NCBI GenBank assembly: GCA_944386055.1
Contig: CALWZP010000017.1
Coordinates: 1-55,642 of the forward strand
Direction of reading: 5' to 3'
Source: an uncultured Oscillospiraceae bacterium
GTDB taxonomy: Bacteria > Bacillota > Clostridia > Oscillospirales > Oscillospiraceae
Length of the DNA stretch: 55,642 bases
Position 1 is the first letter of the stretch; the number at the start of each line of letters is the position of its first letter. The notes beneath the pieces were generated by a model. It had not been told where the DNA came from and made no database searches. It saw only the letters and a program-made list of their open reading frames with translations. Of this stretch, positions 41,950-51,384 are shown in pieces. Made by a program: the position numbers and the translations under genes.

Positions 41950-41975
41950 GCCCTACAGTGATATCCACAACTGAA

Positions 41976-42117
41976 CACCTTATCAAGAGTGACGGAGGGA
42001 TCGGCCCGATGAAGTCCGGCAACCTGCCTTGAGGCAAGGTGCCAAATCCGACGGTGAGAATCGAAAGATGAGGATGGGAATTCCAATGACGCTCTGTCGA
42101 TTCGACAGGGCGTTTTT
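41976..42117 (+). promoter_or_regulatory. SAM-I (S-box) riboswitch with terminator
   Basis: The S-box landmarks are all present: P1 CCTTATC (41978-41984) paired with GATGAGG (42067-42073), AAGAG, GGAGGGA, GGCCCGATGAAG, CCGGCAACC, GGTGCCAAAT and AAAGATGAG. The expression platform is a 10-bp terminator (42090-42099 with 42103-42112) plus T run. High SAM should favour this terminator and shut off metK. Confidence 0.95.
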
Positions 42118-42152
42118 CTTCTCCTCCCACACAGAAAGGAAGCGTGACATCT

Positions 42153-43337
<1,185 letters not shown>

Positions 43338-43351
43338 CCATACCGCAGACA

Positions 43352-43398
43352 AAAGCCGCTCCGTTCCGTCCTTTGGACGAAACGGAGCGGCTTTTTCC
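43352..43398. terminator. Bidirectional terminator between metK and the VOC gene
   Basis: Fourteen-bp stem (43352-43365 with 43381-43394) with a second small hairpin in the loop, T run on the + side and A run on the other. Confidence 0.8.
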
Positions 43399-43402
43399 CA
43401 GA

Positions 43403-43759
43403 TCAGACGCTGAACTCCACCGGGAGTCCATCGGGATCAGGCACGGTGAAATGCCGCGGCTTGGGCGGGCGGTCCACAATGGGGGCGGGGACATAGCCCG
43501 CCCGCTCCAGGCGCTCACGCAGCGCCTCCAAATCAGAGGTCACGCGGAAGCTCAGGGTCAGCCCCCGGACCGCCGCCGGCTCCGCACCGGGGAGCTCCAC
43601 CAGTTCCAGGGCCGTGTCCCCTGCCCCATCCGCCAGAAAGACGATCCTTCCTCCGGCGGGTTCCAGGCGGCGCACCGCCTGCAGCCCGGCAAACTGCCAG
43701 TAAAACTGCTCCGACCGTTCCAGGTCTCTGACCATCACCGTAATGCATGCCAGCTTCAT
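43403..43759 (-). CDS. VOC/glyoxalase-superfamily protein
   Basis: This 118-residue vicinal-oxygen-chelate protein has the beta-alpha-beta-beta-beta repeats: ITVMVRDLERSEQFYWQFAGLQ in the first half and LTLSFRVTSDLEALRERLERAGY in the second. The ending RHFTVPDPDGLPVEFSV carries the usual late Glu. Members bind a metal and include glyoxalase I, dioxygenases and drug-binding proteins; the substrate is not known. It overlaps the TetR gene by 4 bases and may be in its regulon. Confidence 0.88.
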   Translation of the reverse strand: MKLACITVMVRDLERSEQFYWQFAGLQAVRRLEPAGGRIVFLADGAGDTALELVELPGAEPAAVRGLTLSFRVTSDLEALRERLERAGYVPAPIVDRPPKPRHFTVPDPDGLPVEFSV

Positions 43760-44421
43760 GTGCCACGCTCCTTTTCTTCTGTTTCTCTCTTCTCCCGCAG
43801 TCCTCGCAGCGCCGCCAGGGCAAAGTCACCCGCCCGGCTGCTCAGGGCGTCAATCTCCTCCCGGCTTCCCGGCGTCAGCCCCCCCAGCAGCGCCTGGTAC
43901 AGGCTGCGGGAGAGATAGAAGCACACCGTCTGCCCCACCACGCAAGCTGTGTAGATTCGCAGGCTTTCCGCATCCCGGACGCCGGTGATCTGCGCAATCG
44001 CACCGGACAGCGCCCGGGTGGGGCGGCCGATGGTCTCTGAGACGATCTCATGCACGGCGTCGGAGGGGGCAATGCCCGCCTCGTACTCCATCAGGCGGCC
44101 AAATCCCGTTCCTCTTCCCTCCGGACCGAACAGGCACATCAGCGTGTGGTGGATAAAGCTCCGCACCTTCTCCTCCGGCGGCGCCCCCGGATCGTCCAGG
44201 AAATCCAGGGGAAACTCCCGGAAGGCGTCCTGCGCCCAAAAGCGAATCACCTGCAGATACAGATTTTTCTTGTCCCCGAAATAGTAGTTAATCAGCGCGG
44301 AGTTCACCTTTGCCCGCCCTGCGATCATGCGGATGGTCGCCGACCTGTACCCGCGCTCCAGAAACACCTCCGTCGCCTGGGCCAGGATCTTCTCTCTGGT
44401 GCCGCTCTCCTGCTTTGCCAC
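43756..44421 (-). CDS. TetR/AcrR-family regulator (CecR-like)
   Basis: This 221-residue repressor has an N-terminal helix-turn-helix (REKILAQATEVFLERGYRSATIRMIAGRAKVNSALINYYFGDKKNLY, about 10-56). The C-terminal ligand domain resembles DUF1956/CecR. The start is GTG 44421 with GGGAGGGG ahead; the upstream frame contains the promoter. It is co-transcribed with the VOC gene. The perfect inverted repeat at the promoter of the adjacent ene-reductase gene (46511-46547) is the likeliest remote target. Confidence 0.9.
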   Translation of the reverse strand: MAKQESGTREKILAQATEVFLERGYRSATIRMIAGRAKVNSALINYYFGDKKNLYLQVIRFWAQDAFREFPLDFLDDPGAPPEEKVRSFIHHTLMCLFGPEGRGTGFGRLMEYEAGIAPSDAVHEIVSETIGRPTRALSGAIAQITGVRDAESLRIYTACVVGQTVCFYLSRSLYQALLGGLTPGSREEIDALSSRAGDFALAALRGLREKRETEEKERGT

Positions 44422-44491
44422 CGGGCCGCCCCTCCCATCTCCCGGGCGCGATGCCCGGGCATCCGCCCCGCGCTGCGGGACCTGTAGGGAT

Positions 44492-44520
44492 ATTATACTA
44501 TAAACCACCGGCCATGTACA
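44492..44520 (-). promoter_or_regulatory. Possible promoter of the TetR-VOC pair
   Basis: - strand: -35 TGTACA (44520-44515), 17-bp spacer, -10 TATAAT (44497-44492). The -35 lies in the terminator hairpin of the preceding gene. Confidence 0.55.
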
Positions 44521-44540
44521 GGGGACATGGCCGGTGGTTT
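44502..44540. terminator. Terminator hairpin after ene-reductase 1
   Basis: Perfect 16-bp stem (44502-44517 with 44525-44540) and seven-base loop. The T run is good on the + strand, short on the - strand. Confidence 0.65.
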
Positions 44541-44564
44541 TTCCGCCTTCTGGGCGGCAGCTGC

Positions 44565-46490
44565 TCAGTTGTCCCGGGCCAGCACATGGGCCTGGTAGAT
44601 CGCTGTGACGATCTTCCCCACCTTCACCGCGTCTCCCAGCGCCACGGCAGGAAGTCCGCGCTCCGTCAGCTCCCGCACCACGCTGTCCCCCTCCAGCTTT
44701 CTGGTGCGGCCCTGCCCGTCCTCCACGGTGACGCCGCCTTCGTGAAACTCCAGGATGCGGGTATTCACCAGCAGCTTCAGCCCGTGCTCCATGTGGGCGG
44801 GAAAGATAGACCGGTTGGCGAACAGCTGTGCCTTGTCCATGGGGTTCATGTCCGCCCCCACATCATCCCGCATCTCCACAACAGTCAGGCTCTCCGGCCG
44901 GAAGCGGGACATGATCAGATCCGCCGTCTCCAGCCCCACCTCGCCGCCGCCGGCTACGATCACCCGTCTGCCCGGCACGGCAGTGCCCCGGAGCACATCC
45001 TCCGCCTTCATCAGCCCCGCGCTGTGGATCCCGGGGATGGGTGGGATGGCCGGGGTGCCGCCGGTGGCCACAAATACCGTATCCGGCTTCCACGCCGCCA
45101 CCGTCTCCGCCGTGGCCTCGGTATTCAGATGCACCTCCACCCCCAGGCGCCGCAAGGTCTCCCGCCCCCAGTTGATGTAGTTGACGAAGGTCTCCTTGGA
45201 GATGGGCAGTGACGCCACATACAGGTTGCCGCCCAGATCCCCCTGCCTCTCCAGCAGGATGACCCGGTGCCCCCGCAGGGCGGATACCCGGGCCGCCTCG
45301 ATCCCGGCGGGGCCGCCGCCGATCACCACCACGGTCTTCCGCTCCTCCGCTCTGCTCACAAGCCGTTCATACCGCCCCAGTCCCGGGTTGATGGCGCAGC
45401 TCAGATCATAGGGCATGACCTCGCCGGAGTGGATGCAGTTGCCGCACTTGATGCAGGTGCGGATGCCCTCCCAGTCCCCACGGATGGCCTTGTTCGCCGT
45501 CTCCGGATCTGCCAGCATCTGCTTGCCCAGGCGTACCGCATCGCAGCGGCCCTCCAGGAATGCCTCGTTCCACCTGGCCGGGTCATACTCTCCAGCCCCC
45601 CTCGTGGTGACCGGGATATGCAGGATGGATTTGTAATACGCCGTCTTGTCGAACTGCCCGACGGGCTGGCGGCGATACCCCGCCGAACACTCCACCCGGT
45701 GGAAGGTCTCATAGGTCCCGTCGGTCTGCAGGTCGAAGTAGGACAGCCCCGCCTGCTCCAGCGCCAGCACCAGCGCGGTGGTCTGATCCCGGGTGATGCC
45801 CCCCTCCACCCAGTCGCAGTCTGCTCCGCAGTAGCCAATGATAAAGTCGGGGCCGCAGGCGGCGCGGATGCCGGCGACGATCTCCCTGGCAAGCTGGATG
45901 CGCCCTTCCAGGCTGCCGCCGTACCGGTCCTCCCGGAGGTTGTTGTGGGGGGAGAAGAACTGCTCCAGGAGATACGCCGTCGCGCCATGGACCTCCACGC
46001 CGTCATAGCCCACCACCTGGGCCCGGCAGGCCGCGGCGATGAATTTATCCCGGATGACCTGGATCTCTTCCAGGTTCAGAACATGGGACTGGATCAGCTC
46101 CCCCACTTTCCCCAGATCGGCGCAGGGCACGCCGGAGGGGGAGACCGGGTTGGTCCCAAACATCCCGGAATGGTGGATCTGGCAGAAGATGGGCGTGCCA
46201 TAGGCGTGTACTGCCTCTACCAGCCGGCGGTGCCCCGGGAGAAACGCGTCGTCGTAAATGGCGATCTGCGGGGTTGTCCAGTGGTGATCGCTGTCCACCG
46301 CGCAGGCCTCCGTGGTTATAACGCCGCAGCCTCCCCGGGCACGGGCAGCATAGTGGGCGATGGTCCGGTCGCTCACCTCCCCGTCCACATGGGCGGTGCG
46401 CGTCCACAGCGGCGAATTCCAGATTCTGTTTTTCACCGTAAGCCTGCCGATCCTCAGCGGCTTCGTCAGTCCGGATACATCTCTGCTCAT
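44565..46490 (-). CDS. Old-yellow-enzyme-type Fe-S flavoprotein reductase 1
   Basis: This 641-residue protein follows the 2,4-dienoyl-CoA reductase/enoate reductase plan: FMN barrel (1-330), a [4Fe-4S] site with Cys346, Cys349, Cys352 and the Cys of SCAINP, then an FAD/NAD(P) domain with VVIGGGPAGIEAARVSALRG and VIVAGGGEVGLETADL. Relatives reduce C=C bonds in enoates, steroids, bile acids or bilins. The substrate pair usually reading H-x2-H/N is His168-x2-Thr171. ATG 46490 follows GGGAGG. Promoter and palindromic operator are just upstream, so it is likely inducible. Confidence 0.9.
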   Translation of the reverse strand: MSRDVSGLTKPLRIGRLTVKNRIWNSPLWTRTAHVDGEVSDRTIAHYAARARGGCGVITTEACAVDSDHHWTTPQIAIYDDAFLPGHRRLVEAVHAYGTPIFCQIHHSGMFGTNPVSPSGVPCADLGKVGELIQSHVLNLEEIQVIRDKFIAAACRAQVVGYDGVEVHGATAYLLEQFFSPHNNLREDRYGGSLEGRIQLAREIVAGIRAACGPDFIIGYCGADCDWVEGGITRDQTTALVLALEQAGLSYFDLQTDGTYETFHRVECSAGYRRQPVGQFDKTAYYKSILHIPVTTRGAGEYDPARWNEAFLEGRCDAVRLGKQMLADPETANKAIRGDWEGIRTCIKCGNCIHSGEVMPYDLSCAINPGLGRYERLVSRAEERKTVVVIGGGPAGIEAARVSALRGHRVILLERQGDLGGNLYVASLPISKETFVNYINWGRETLRRLGVEVHLNTEATAETVAAWKPDTVFVATGGTPAIPPIPGIHSAGLMKAEDVLRGTAVPGRRVIVAGGGEVGLETADLIMSRFRPESLTVVEMRDDVGADMNPMDKAQLFANRSIFPAHMEHGLKLLVNTRILEFHEGGVTVEDGQGRTRKLEGDSVVRELTERGLPAVALGDAVKVGKIVTAIYQAHVLARDN

Positions 46491-46510
46491 CAAGATACCT
46501 CCCGCTCTCA

Positions 46511-46576
46511 TTTATTAAACATTTGTTTTAATCAAATGTTTAATAAATATATAGCATATATCCCAGAAGATGTCAA
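46511..46576 (-). promoter_or_regulatory. Promoter and palindromic operator of ene-reductase 1
   Basis: - strand: -35 TTGACA (46576-46571), 17-bp spacer, -10 TATATA (46553-46548). Directly downstream lies a perfect 15-bp inverted repeat (46511-46525 with 46533-46547, 7-base spacer), AT-rich and placed to block transcription, the usual position of a TetR-type operator. Confidence 0.8.
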
Positions 46577-46614
46577 GCCCTTCCCTCTTTTTTTGTCGCT
46601 TTTGTCCGATCCCG

Positions 46615-46664
46615 CTGTAAAAAAAGCGGACACCCAGCCGTGTGGGTGTCCGCTTTTTTTACAG
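46615..46664. terminator. Terminator between the two ene-reductase genes
   Basis: Stem 46625-46636 with 46643-46654, extended by A and T runs on both sides. It ends gene 2 on the - strand. Confidence 0.92.
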
Positions 46665-46676
46665 TCTTGTTCGCTC

Positions 46677-48671
46677 TCACTCTGCTCCGCCGTTTGCCGC
46701 CGGCTTCTCGTCAAAATTGCAGGTGGCCAGATAGGCGCTGTGCACCGCATCGGCGATGCGCCCGCCGTGAATGGCATCTCCCAGCAGCACCGCATCGGGG
46801 AATGCCTCCAGGATCTCCTTGTGGATGGAGGTGTCCGGCCGCACGCCCAAGGCCAGTACCACCGCCTCCGTCGGCATAAAGGACAAATCGCCGGACACGG
46901 TATTCTGCACCGTGATTCCCTGGGGATTGATGGCGATCAGCTCTTTTCTGGGGAACATCCGGGCATGCTGCTGAATCAGCCGCGCCATGACATCCTGCCG
47001 GTTCTGGGGATAGATCTTCTCGCCGATCATATTCCCCTTGCCGATGATGGACACCACATTTTCCAAGGTTCCCAGAGCCTCCGCGGTCTCGATGCCGGTC
47101 TGGCCGTCGCCAACCACGATGACCTGTTTCCCGAACAGCCGCACCTTGCCCATCAGGATGTCCACCGCCCGGTACACATTCTCTCCGTGGATGCCCACAA
47201 TGCTCTCCGGCATGTTGGGCCGGGACCCGGTGGCCAGGAACACCCCGATGGGGTTCTCTTTTTTCACCAGTTCCACTGTGGCCTCGGTATTCAGCCGGAT
47301 ATCCACATCCAGCACCTTCAGCCGCTCTTCATAATAACTCACGATCCAATCGATCTTGCCCTTGTATGGCGGCTTCACCGCCAGACGCAGCTGACCGCCC
47401 AGCTGGCCGCTCTTTTCAAACAGGATGGGCTTGAATCCCCGCAGGGCCAGGATCCGGGCCGCCTCCATTCCCGCGGGCCCGCCTCCAATGACCACCACCG
47501 GCTGGCCCTTTCCCGGGGCGGTGATGGAACCATATTCATATTCATGGTGGGAGCGGGGGTTGATGGCGCACTCCGCGCGTCCTCTGGTATACAGGCTCTC
47601 CATGCAGTGCAGGCAGGAGATGCACCGCCGGATCTCCGCCGCCCGGCCAGTCTCCGCCTTAACGCCCCACTCCGGGTCGGCCAGCTGGCCCCGGGCCACC
47701 CCGACAAAGTCCACTGCACCCCGTTTCAGAATGGCCTCGGCGTACTGCGCCTCCCGGATGACAGACACGCCGATGACCGGGATGGGCACATTCTGCTTCA
47801 CCGTCTCCGCCAAATAGATCCGCCACCCCTGAGGATAGGAAATGGGCTCCCAGGCGCAGTTCTGGGTGTCGTAGATGCCCGAGCTCACGCTCACCGCATC
47901 CAGCCCGAACGGGATGAGATAATTCAGAATGGCGATGGAGTCGGGCAGGTTCAGCCCCTTCTCTTTGATGCCTGCGGTGATGAGGAATTCTGCCACCGAC
48001 ATCCGCAGAATCACTGGGAAATCAGGCCCAACCTTCTCCCGCACCGCCTCGATGATCTCCTTCACGATGCGGCAGCGGCCGATCATGTCCCGGCCATATT
48101 CGTCGTCTCTCTTATTGGTATAAGGGCTGAGGAATTCATTCAGGAGGTAGCCGTGTGCCGCGCTGATCTCCACGCCATCCATCCCCGCCTGCTTTACCCG
48201 CAGAGCAGCGGCAGCGAAGTCCGCCACGATCTGGTGGATCTCCTCCACCGTCATGGCCCGGCAGGGCCGGCGGAACGCAGAGCTCTCCCGTCCGCTGGGC
48301 GTCAGCAGGGGGACTCCATTGGGCTCGCAGAAGGTCTGACATCCCGGATGGCACAGCTGGACGAACATCTTTGTCCCGTGCTTGTGGATCTGCTTGGCCA
48401 TGGCCCGCAGTCCCGGGATATGGTCGTCGCTGTAGGCGCCCAGCTGGCACTTGTTGTGCCTGCCGTTCTCCTGATTGATCATGGTGAACTCCGTGATAAT
48501 CAGTCCGGCACCTCCCTTGGCCCGGATCTCATAAAAAGTGGACAGTGCCTCGCTGACGGTACCGTCCTCATTGGCCAGTCCGGTACCCATGGAGGGCATC
48601 ACCAGCCGGTTTTTCAGCTTCAGCTTCCCAATGGTGCCTGGGACAAACAAATGCGGAAAATCTCCACTCAT
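46677..48671 (-). CDS. Old-yellow-enzyme-type Fe-S flavoprotein reductase 2
   Basis: This 664-residue paralogue of reductase 1 has an FMN barrel, a [4Fe-4S] motif CISCLHCMESLYTRGRAEC, and a C-terminal FAD/NAD(P) domain (VVVIGGGPAGMEAARILALRG, VIVVGDGQTGIETAEAL). The active-site segment reads Ser170-x2-His173 (EISAAHGYL), so the first His of the usual pair is replaced, the opposite of reductase 1. I prefer ATG 48671, nine bases after AAGGAG; ATG 48695 is an alternative with a weaker site. It has its own promoter and terminator. Confidence 0.88.
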   Translation of the reverse strand: MSGDFPHLFVPGTIGKLKLKNRLVMPSMGTGLANEDGTVSEALSTFYEIRAKGGAGLIITEFTMINQENGRHNKCQLGAYSDDHIPGLRAMAKQIHKHGTKMFVQLCHPGCQTFCEPNGVPLLTPSGRESSAFRRPCRAMTVEEIHQIVADFAAAALRVKQAGMDGVEISAAHGYLLNEFLSPYTNKRDDEYGRDMIGRCRIVKEIIEAVREKVGPDFPVILRMSVAEFLITAGIKEKGLNLPDSIAILNYLIPFGLDAVSVSSGIYDTQNCAWEPISYPQGWRIYLAETVKQNVPIPVIGVSVIREAQYAEAILKRGAVDFVGVARGQLADPEWGVKAETGRAAEIRRCISCLHCMESLYTRGRAECAINPRSHHEYEYGSITAPGKGQPVVVIGGGPAGMEAARILALRGFKPILFEKSGQLGGQLRLAVKPPYKGKIDWIVSYYEERLKVLDVDIRLNTEATVELVKKENPIGVFLATGSRPNMPESIVGIHGENVYRAVDILMGKVRLFGKQVIVVGDGQTGIETAEALGTLENVVSIIGKGNMIGEKIYPQNRQDVMARLIQQHARMFPRKELIAINPQGITVQNTVSGDLSFMPTEAVVLALGVRPDTSIHKEILEAFPDAVLLGDAIHGGRIADAVHSAYLATCNFDEKPAANGGAE

Positions 48672-48742
48672 GTCAGCATGCTCCTTCAGCTTCATTCTTT
48701 CCGTCGTCTCTCTTGATGCGGTCTTTTTCTGACCTCCCCTGC

Positions 48743-48771
48743 ATTATAGCCTCATCCTTTTCAAGGTGCAA
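48743..48771 (-). promoter_or_regulatory. Promoter of ene-reductase 2
   Basis: - strand: -35 TTGCAC (48771-48766), 17-bp spacer, -10 TATAAT (48748-48743). Confidence 0.75.
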
Positions 48772-48945
48772 GGCACCCGGATATTCCACTTTTTCCTTCT
48801 CCGTATGCCTTTTTGGGCATGGCAGACGGCCCTGTTTCAGGCGGTTTCCCTCTGCCGAGGGAAAAATCCGCCGGAATTCCGACCGACTTTCCCATTTCCC
48901 CATTCTCCTGTCAAATGGTGGTATTCCTTTTTCTTATACCTCTGT

Positions 48946-48982
48946 TCACAACAGCTTGTGATATCTCCTTCACAGTCTGTGA
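48946..48982. other. Two short TCACA/TGTGA palindromes at the end of the tail operon
   Basis: TCACAA-CAGC-TTGTGA (48946-48961) and TCACAG-T-CTGTGA (48970-48982) lie just after the last tail gene, in the roughly 300-base gap 48672-48986. No gene is seen in that gap and no terminator with a T run. Confidence 0.4.
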
Positions 48983-48986
48983 TTCC

Positions 48987-49556
48987 TCACAACACCAGCT
49001 TCTCCAGCTCCTCCCAGCTCAGCTCCATGGCCTCCACTGCCCCCCAGGTGGCAAAGCGCTGCTCCATCATGGCCCAGGTGATGTACCAGTACACATACCG
49101 GATGGCCAGGTGGCAGGGGATGATCTCCTCGATGATGCGCTGCATCCCCTCCACCCCGTCGGGGATGCCCGGCACATCGGGGAAACGCACCTCCACCGTC
49201 TGGGCGGTCTCCGACTCCTCCACCTGGGCGTTGATGCCGCAGCCGGACAGGTTGTCGTTGATGGCCGCCAGGGTGAAGCTGTCCCCGTTGATGCGCAGCA
49301 GGGCGGCCAGCGCCGCCCGCAGCTGCTCCGGCTCCTCCGCCACCGGCCGGTCGGTCAACAGTCCGGCCACCCGCTCCAAGCCGAAGTTCTCCGCCGTGAC
49401 CAGGCTCATCTCCCGCTGGCATTCCTCCAGCATCTCCTGGATGTCGTCCAACTGCCCGCCTACGCTGTCCAGCTCCCCGCCGTTGAAGGTCCCCTTCCCC
49501 AGGTCATATGCTCCCAGTGGGGCCAGCAGTGCACGCAGATATTCCGAATAGCTCAT
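48987..49556 (-). CDS. Phage tail protein, YmfQ/DUF2313 (XkdU-like)
   Basis: This 189-residue baseplate-associated protein begins MSYSEYLRALLAPLGAYDLGKG and has the DUF2313-type segments LTAENFGLERVAGLL-like and AAINDNLSGCGINAQVEE. In PBSX (xkdU) and Mu-like phages this protein follows baseplate J and joins baseplate to fibres. ATG 49556 lies in an ATGA overlap with the J gene. It is the last gene of the operon here; no fibre, holin or lysin gene follows. Confidence 0.82.
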   Translation of the reverse strand: MSYSEYLRALLAPLGAYDLGKGTFNGGELDSVGGQLDDIQEMLEECQREMSLVTAENFGLERVAGLLTDRPVAEEPEQLRAALAALLRINGDSFTLAAINDNLSGCGINAQVEESETAQTVEVRFPDVPGIPDGVEGMQRIIEEIIPCHLAIRYVYWYITWAMMEQRFATWGAVEAMELSWEELEKLVL

Positions 49557-50614
49557 GCCGTCGTCCACTCCTCCACCGTCAGGTCTCCCAGCACCGGCAG
49601 CTGGTCCTGCTGGATGTCCACATCCGCCGCCGGCGCGGTGAGGGTACAGTTGGCCACCCCCTCCGTCCCGAAGACCAGGCTGTTCAGCTGAGCCAGCAGC
49701 ACCGGCTGGGCCAGCAGGCTCCCGTCAAACCATCCGTTGATGCGGTCCTTCACCCGCTGGATCACCTCAGAGGCGGTGTGCCCCTGGGCGCAGCGCACCT
49801 TGGCGGTCACATCCACCTCCACCGTCTCCGGCGCCAGCACCCCCACATCCACGGCGATCTCCCGGCGCTGCTGGAAGTACTCCTCCATCTCCTCCAGCAG
49901 CTCCTCCTCCGGCACGCCGTCCTTGGTGGCCACCACCACATCCACGGTGCCCACCCCCCGGCTCCGGGGCAGCACCTGCACCGCCGCCACCTGGGGAAAG
50001 GACATGGCCTCCTGCTGGTAATAGGCGGCGTTGGCCCCGTTGGGCAGGCGTCGGAAGCTGTCCAGCACCCTGGCTCTCAGCTCCTCATCCCCTTCCCGGT
50101 CCGTCCCCCCGGAGAACCCCTGGGGATTGAGGCACAGGCTGATCCCCACCGGCGGCACCGCCATGGTCACGATGGCCCCCGCGGCCACATTTCCCGCCTG
50201 TCCCGCCTCCACCGCCCGGGCGCTGACATCCACATCGGTCTCTCCCGCCTCCAGCACGCCTGCCTGGGTGGTCTCAAAGCGCACCTGGCCGGCGGTCATG
50301 CACACCGTCCCCTCCGGGATGGTCAGCTCGCTGGCCGCCGCCGTGCCGGCGGAAAAGCGGATGACTCCCTCCGCCCTCTCCGCCTCCTTCCGCGTCAGCC
50401 CGCGCAGCTGGGCGTGCCGGTCCAGATACTCCCCCTCCGCCGTCTGGGGAAAACACTGCCGCACTACCCACTCGCCCTGGACATACAGACTGTAGATCTC
50501 CGCCGCCACGGCGTACAGCCGCACCGCCAGGTCGCCTCCGGCGCTCACCTCCGCGCCGGTCTCTTCCGCGAAGGCGGCCGCCATCTCCTGATAGATCTCC
50601 TCCACTGTCTTCAC
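49553..50614 (-). CDS. Baseplate J-like protein (XkdT-like)
   Basis: This 353-residue Baseplate_J protein forms the wedge around the tail tip of contractile phages. The opening EEIYQEMAAAFAEETG, then GEYLDRHAQLRGLTRKEAERA, the ISLCLNPQGFSGGTDREGDEELRARVLDSFR central motif and NGANAAYYQQEAMSFPQV are typical. The start is GTG 50614 after GGAGGTG. It follows the gp25-like gene by 6 bases. Confidence 0.92.
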   Translation of the reverse strand: MKTVEEIYQEMAAAFAEETGAEVSAGGDLAVRLYAVAAEIYSLYVQGEWVVRQCFPQTAEGEYLDRHAQLRGLTRKEAERAEGVIRFSAGTAAASELTIPEGTVCMTAGQVRFETTQAGVLEAGETDVDVSARAVEAGQAGNVAAGAIVTMAVPPVGISLCLNPQGFSGGTDREGDEELRARVLDSFRRLPNGANAAYYQQEAMSFPQVAAVQVLPRSRGVGTVDVVVATKDGVPEEELLEEMEEYFQQRREIAVDVGVLAPETVEVDVTAKVRCAQGHTASEVIQRVKDRINGWFDGSLLAQPVLLAQLNSLVFGTEGVANCTLTAPAADVDIQQDQLPVLGDLTVEEWTTA

Positions 50615-50620
50615 TGCCGC

Positions 50621-50965
50621 TCACACCTCCATCACCGCCTGCAGGCTCTGTCCCCGCCAGCGCAGCACAGCCCGGACCACGCCCCGGTCCTCCGTCTCGG
50701 TGAAGGTCACCGTCTCCACCTCCACCTCCGGCTCCTCCGCCAGGGCCTGGGCCACATACTGTGCTGCCAGGGCCTGCCGGGCGGAGGGCTTCTCCCCGCC
50801 CAGGCGGTACAGCTCGCTTCCCAGCTCTGGCAGCAGCGGGAAGCTCCCCCGCCGCACCGTCAGCCGGAACAGCACCCGCTGCAGTACCTCCTCCGGCCCG
50901 GTGAGCTTTATCAGGCTCCCCGACCCGTCAGGGACATAGTCCCCGTCTCTCAGCAAAAACTCCAT
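50621..50965 (-). CDS. gp25/DUF2634-like baseplate protein (XkdS-like)
   Basis: This 114-residue protein corresponds to the small lysozyme-like gp25/XkdS component of the contractile baseplate, between the V and J proteins. The segment VLQRVLFRLTVRRGSFPLLPELGSELYRLGGEK matches the family core (short strand, Pro-Glu-x-Gly). ATG 50965 is preceded by GGAGG. Gene order supports the assignment more than similarity does. Confidence 0.82.
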   Translation of the reverse strand: MEFLLRDGDYVPDGSGSLIKLTGPEEVLQRVLFRLTVRRGSFPLLPELGSELYRLGGEKPSARQALAAQYVAQALAEEPEVEVETVTFTETEDRGVVRAVLRWRGQSLQAVMEV

Positions 50966-50966
50966 C

Positions 50967-51368
50967 TCAGCCTCCGCCCCCCAGCATCGCCCCGGCCACC
51001 CGCTGGATCATCGCCTCCAGCGGCTCGCCGTTCACCTTCACCGTCCCCTCCAGACGGATCTCCCCGCCGTTGGTGAGGTGGATCCGGCACTGCGTCCCGG
51101 ACAGGGACACCTCCCCGTCCGCCAGCCCGTCCGTCTCCATCCGGCACCCGGCGATGCAGGGCTGTTCCTCCCCGCCGCCCGTCTTCAGCACCAGCACCTG
51201 CTGCCCCACCCGGGGCCGCCAGCAGTAGCCTCCGGGAGCAAAGACGGGCACTGAGCGCCGCTCTCCCTCCAGATACACCCCCGCCGGATCCCCGGCCAGG
51301 GTCACCTGCCCCACCTCGGCGGCGGGTTCTTCTCTGACCCAGCGCCCTCTCTCCTCAGCCAGCCACAT
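50967..51368 (-). CDS. Baseplate V/spike-like OB-fold protein (XkdR position)
   Basis: This 133-residue protein has an N-terminal OB-like part (VGQVTLAGDPAGVYLEGE, RPRVGQQVLVLKTGGGEEQ) and a short beta region (HLTNGGEIRLEGTVKVNGEPL), as in gpV/Gp5 spike-hub proteins. In PBSX this slot is XkdR (DUF2577). It would form the puncturing spike or hub; the beta-helix is very short here. ATG 51368 follows GAGGAGG. Confidence 0.75.
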   Translation of the reverse strand: MWLAEERGRWVREEPAAEVGQVTLAGDPAGVYLEGERRSVPVFAPGGYCWRPRVGQQVLVLKTGGGEEQPCIAGCRMETDGLADGEVSLSGTQCRIHLTNGGEIRLEGTVKVNGEPLEAMIQRVAGAMLGGGG

Positions 51369-51384
51369 GGCCCTTCCTCCTCTC

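Noticed and set aside
48673-48903. 76-codon - strand frame before ene-reductase 2
   Set aside because: It overlaps a good promoter (48743-48771) and shows no protein-like pattern.
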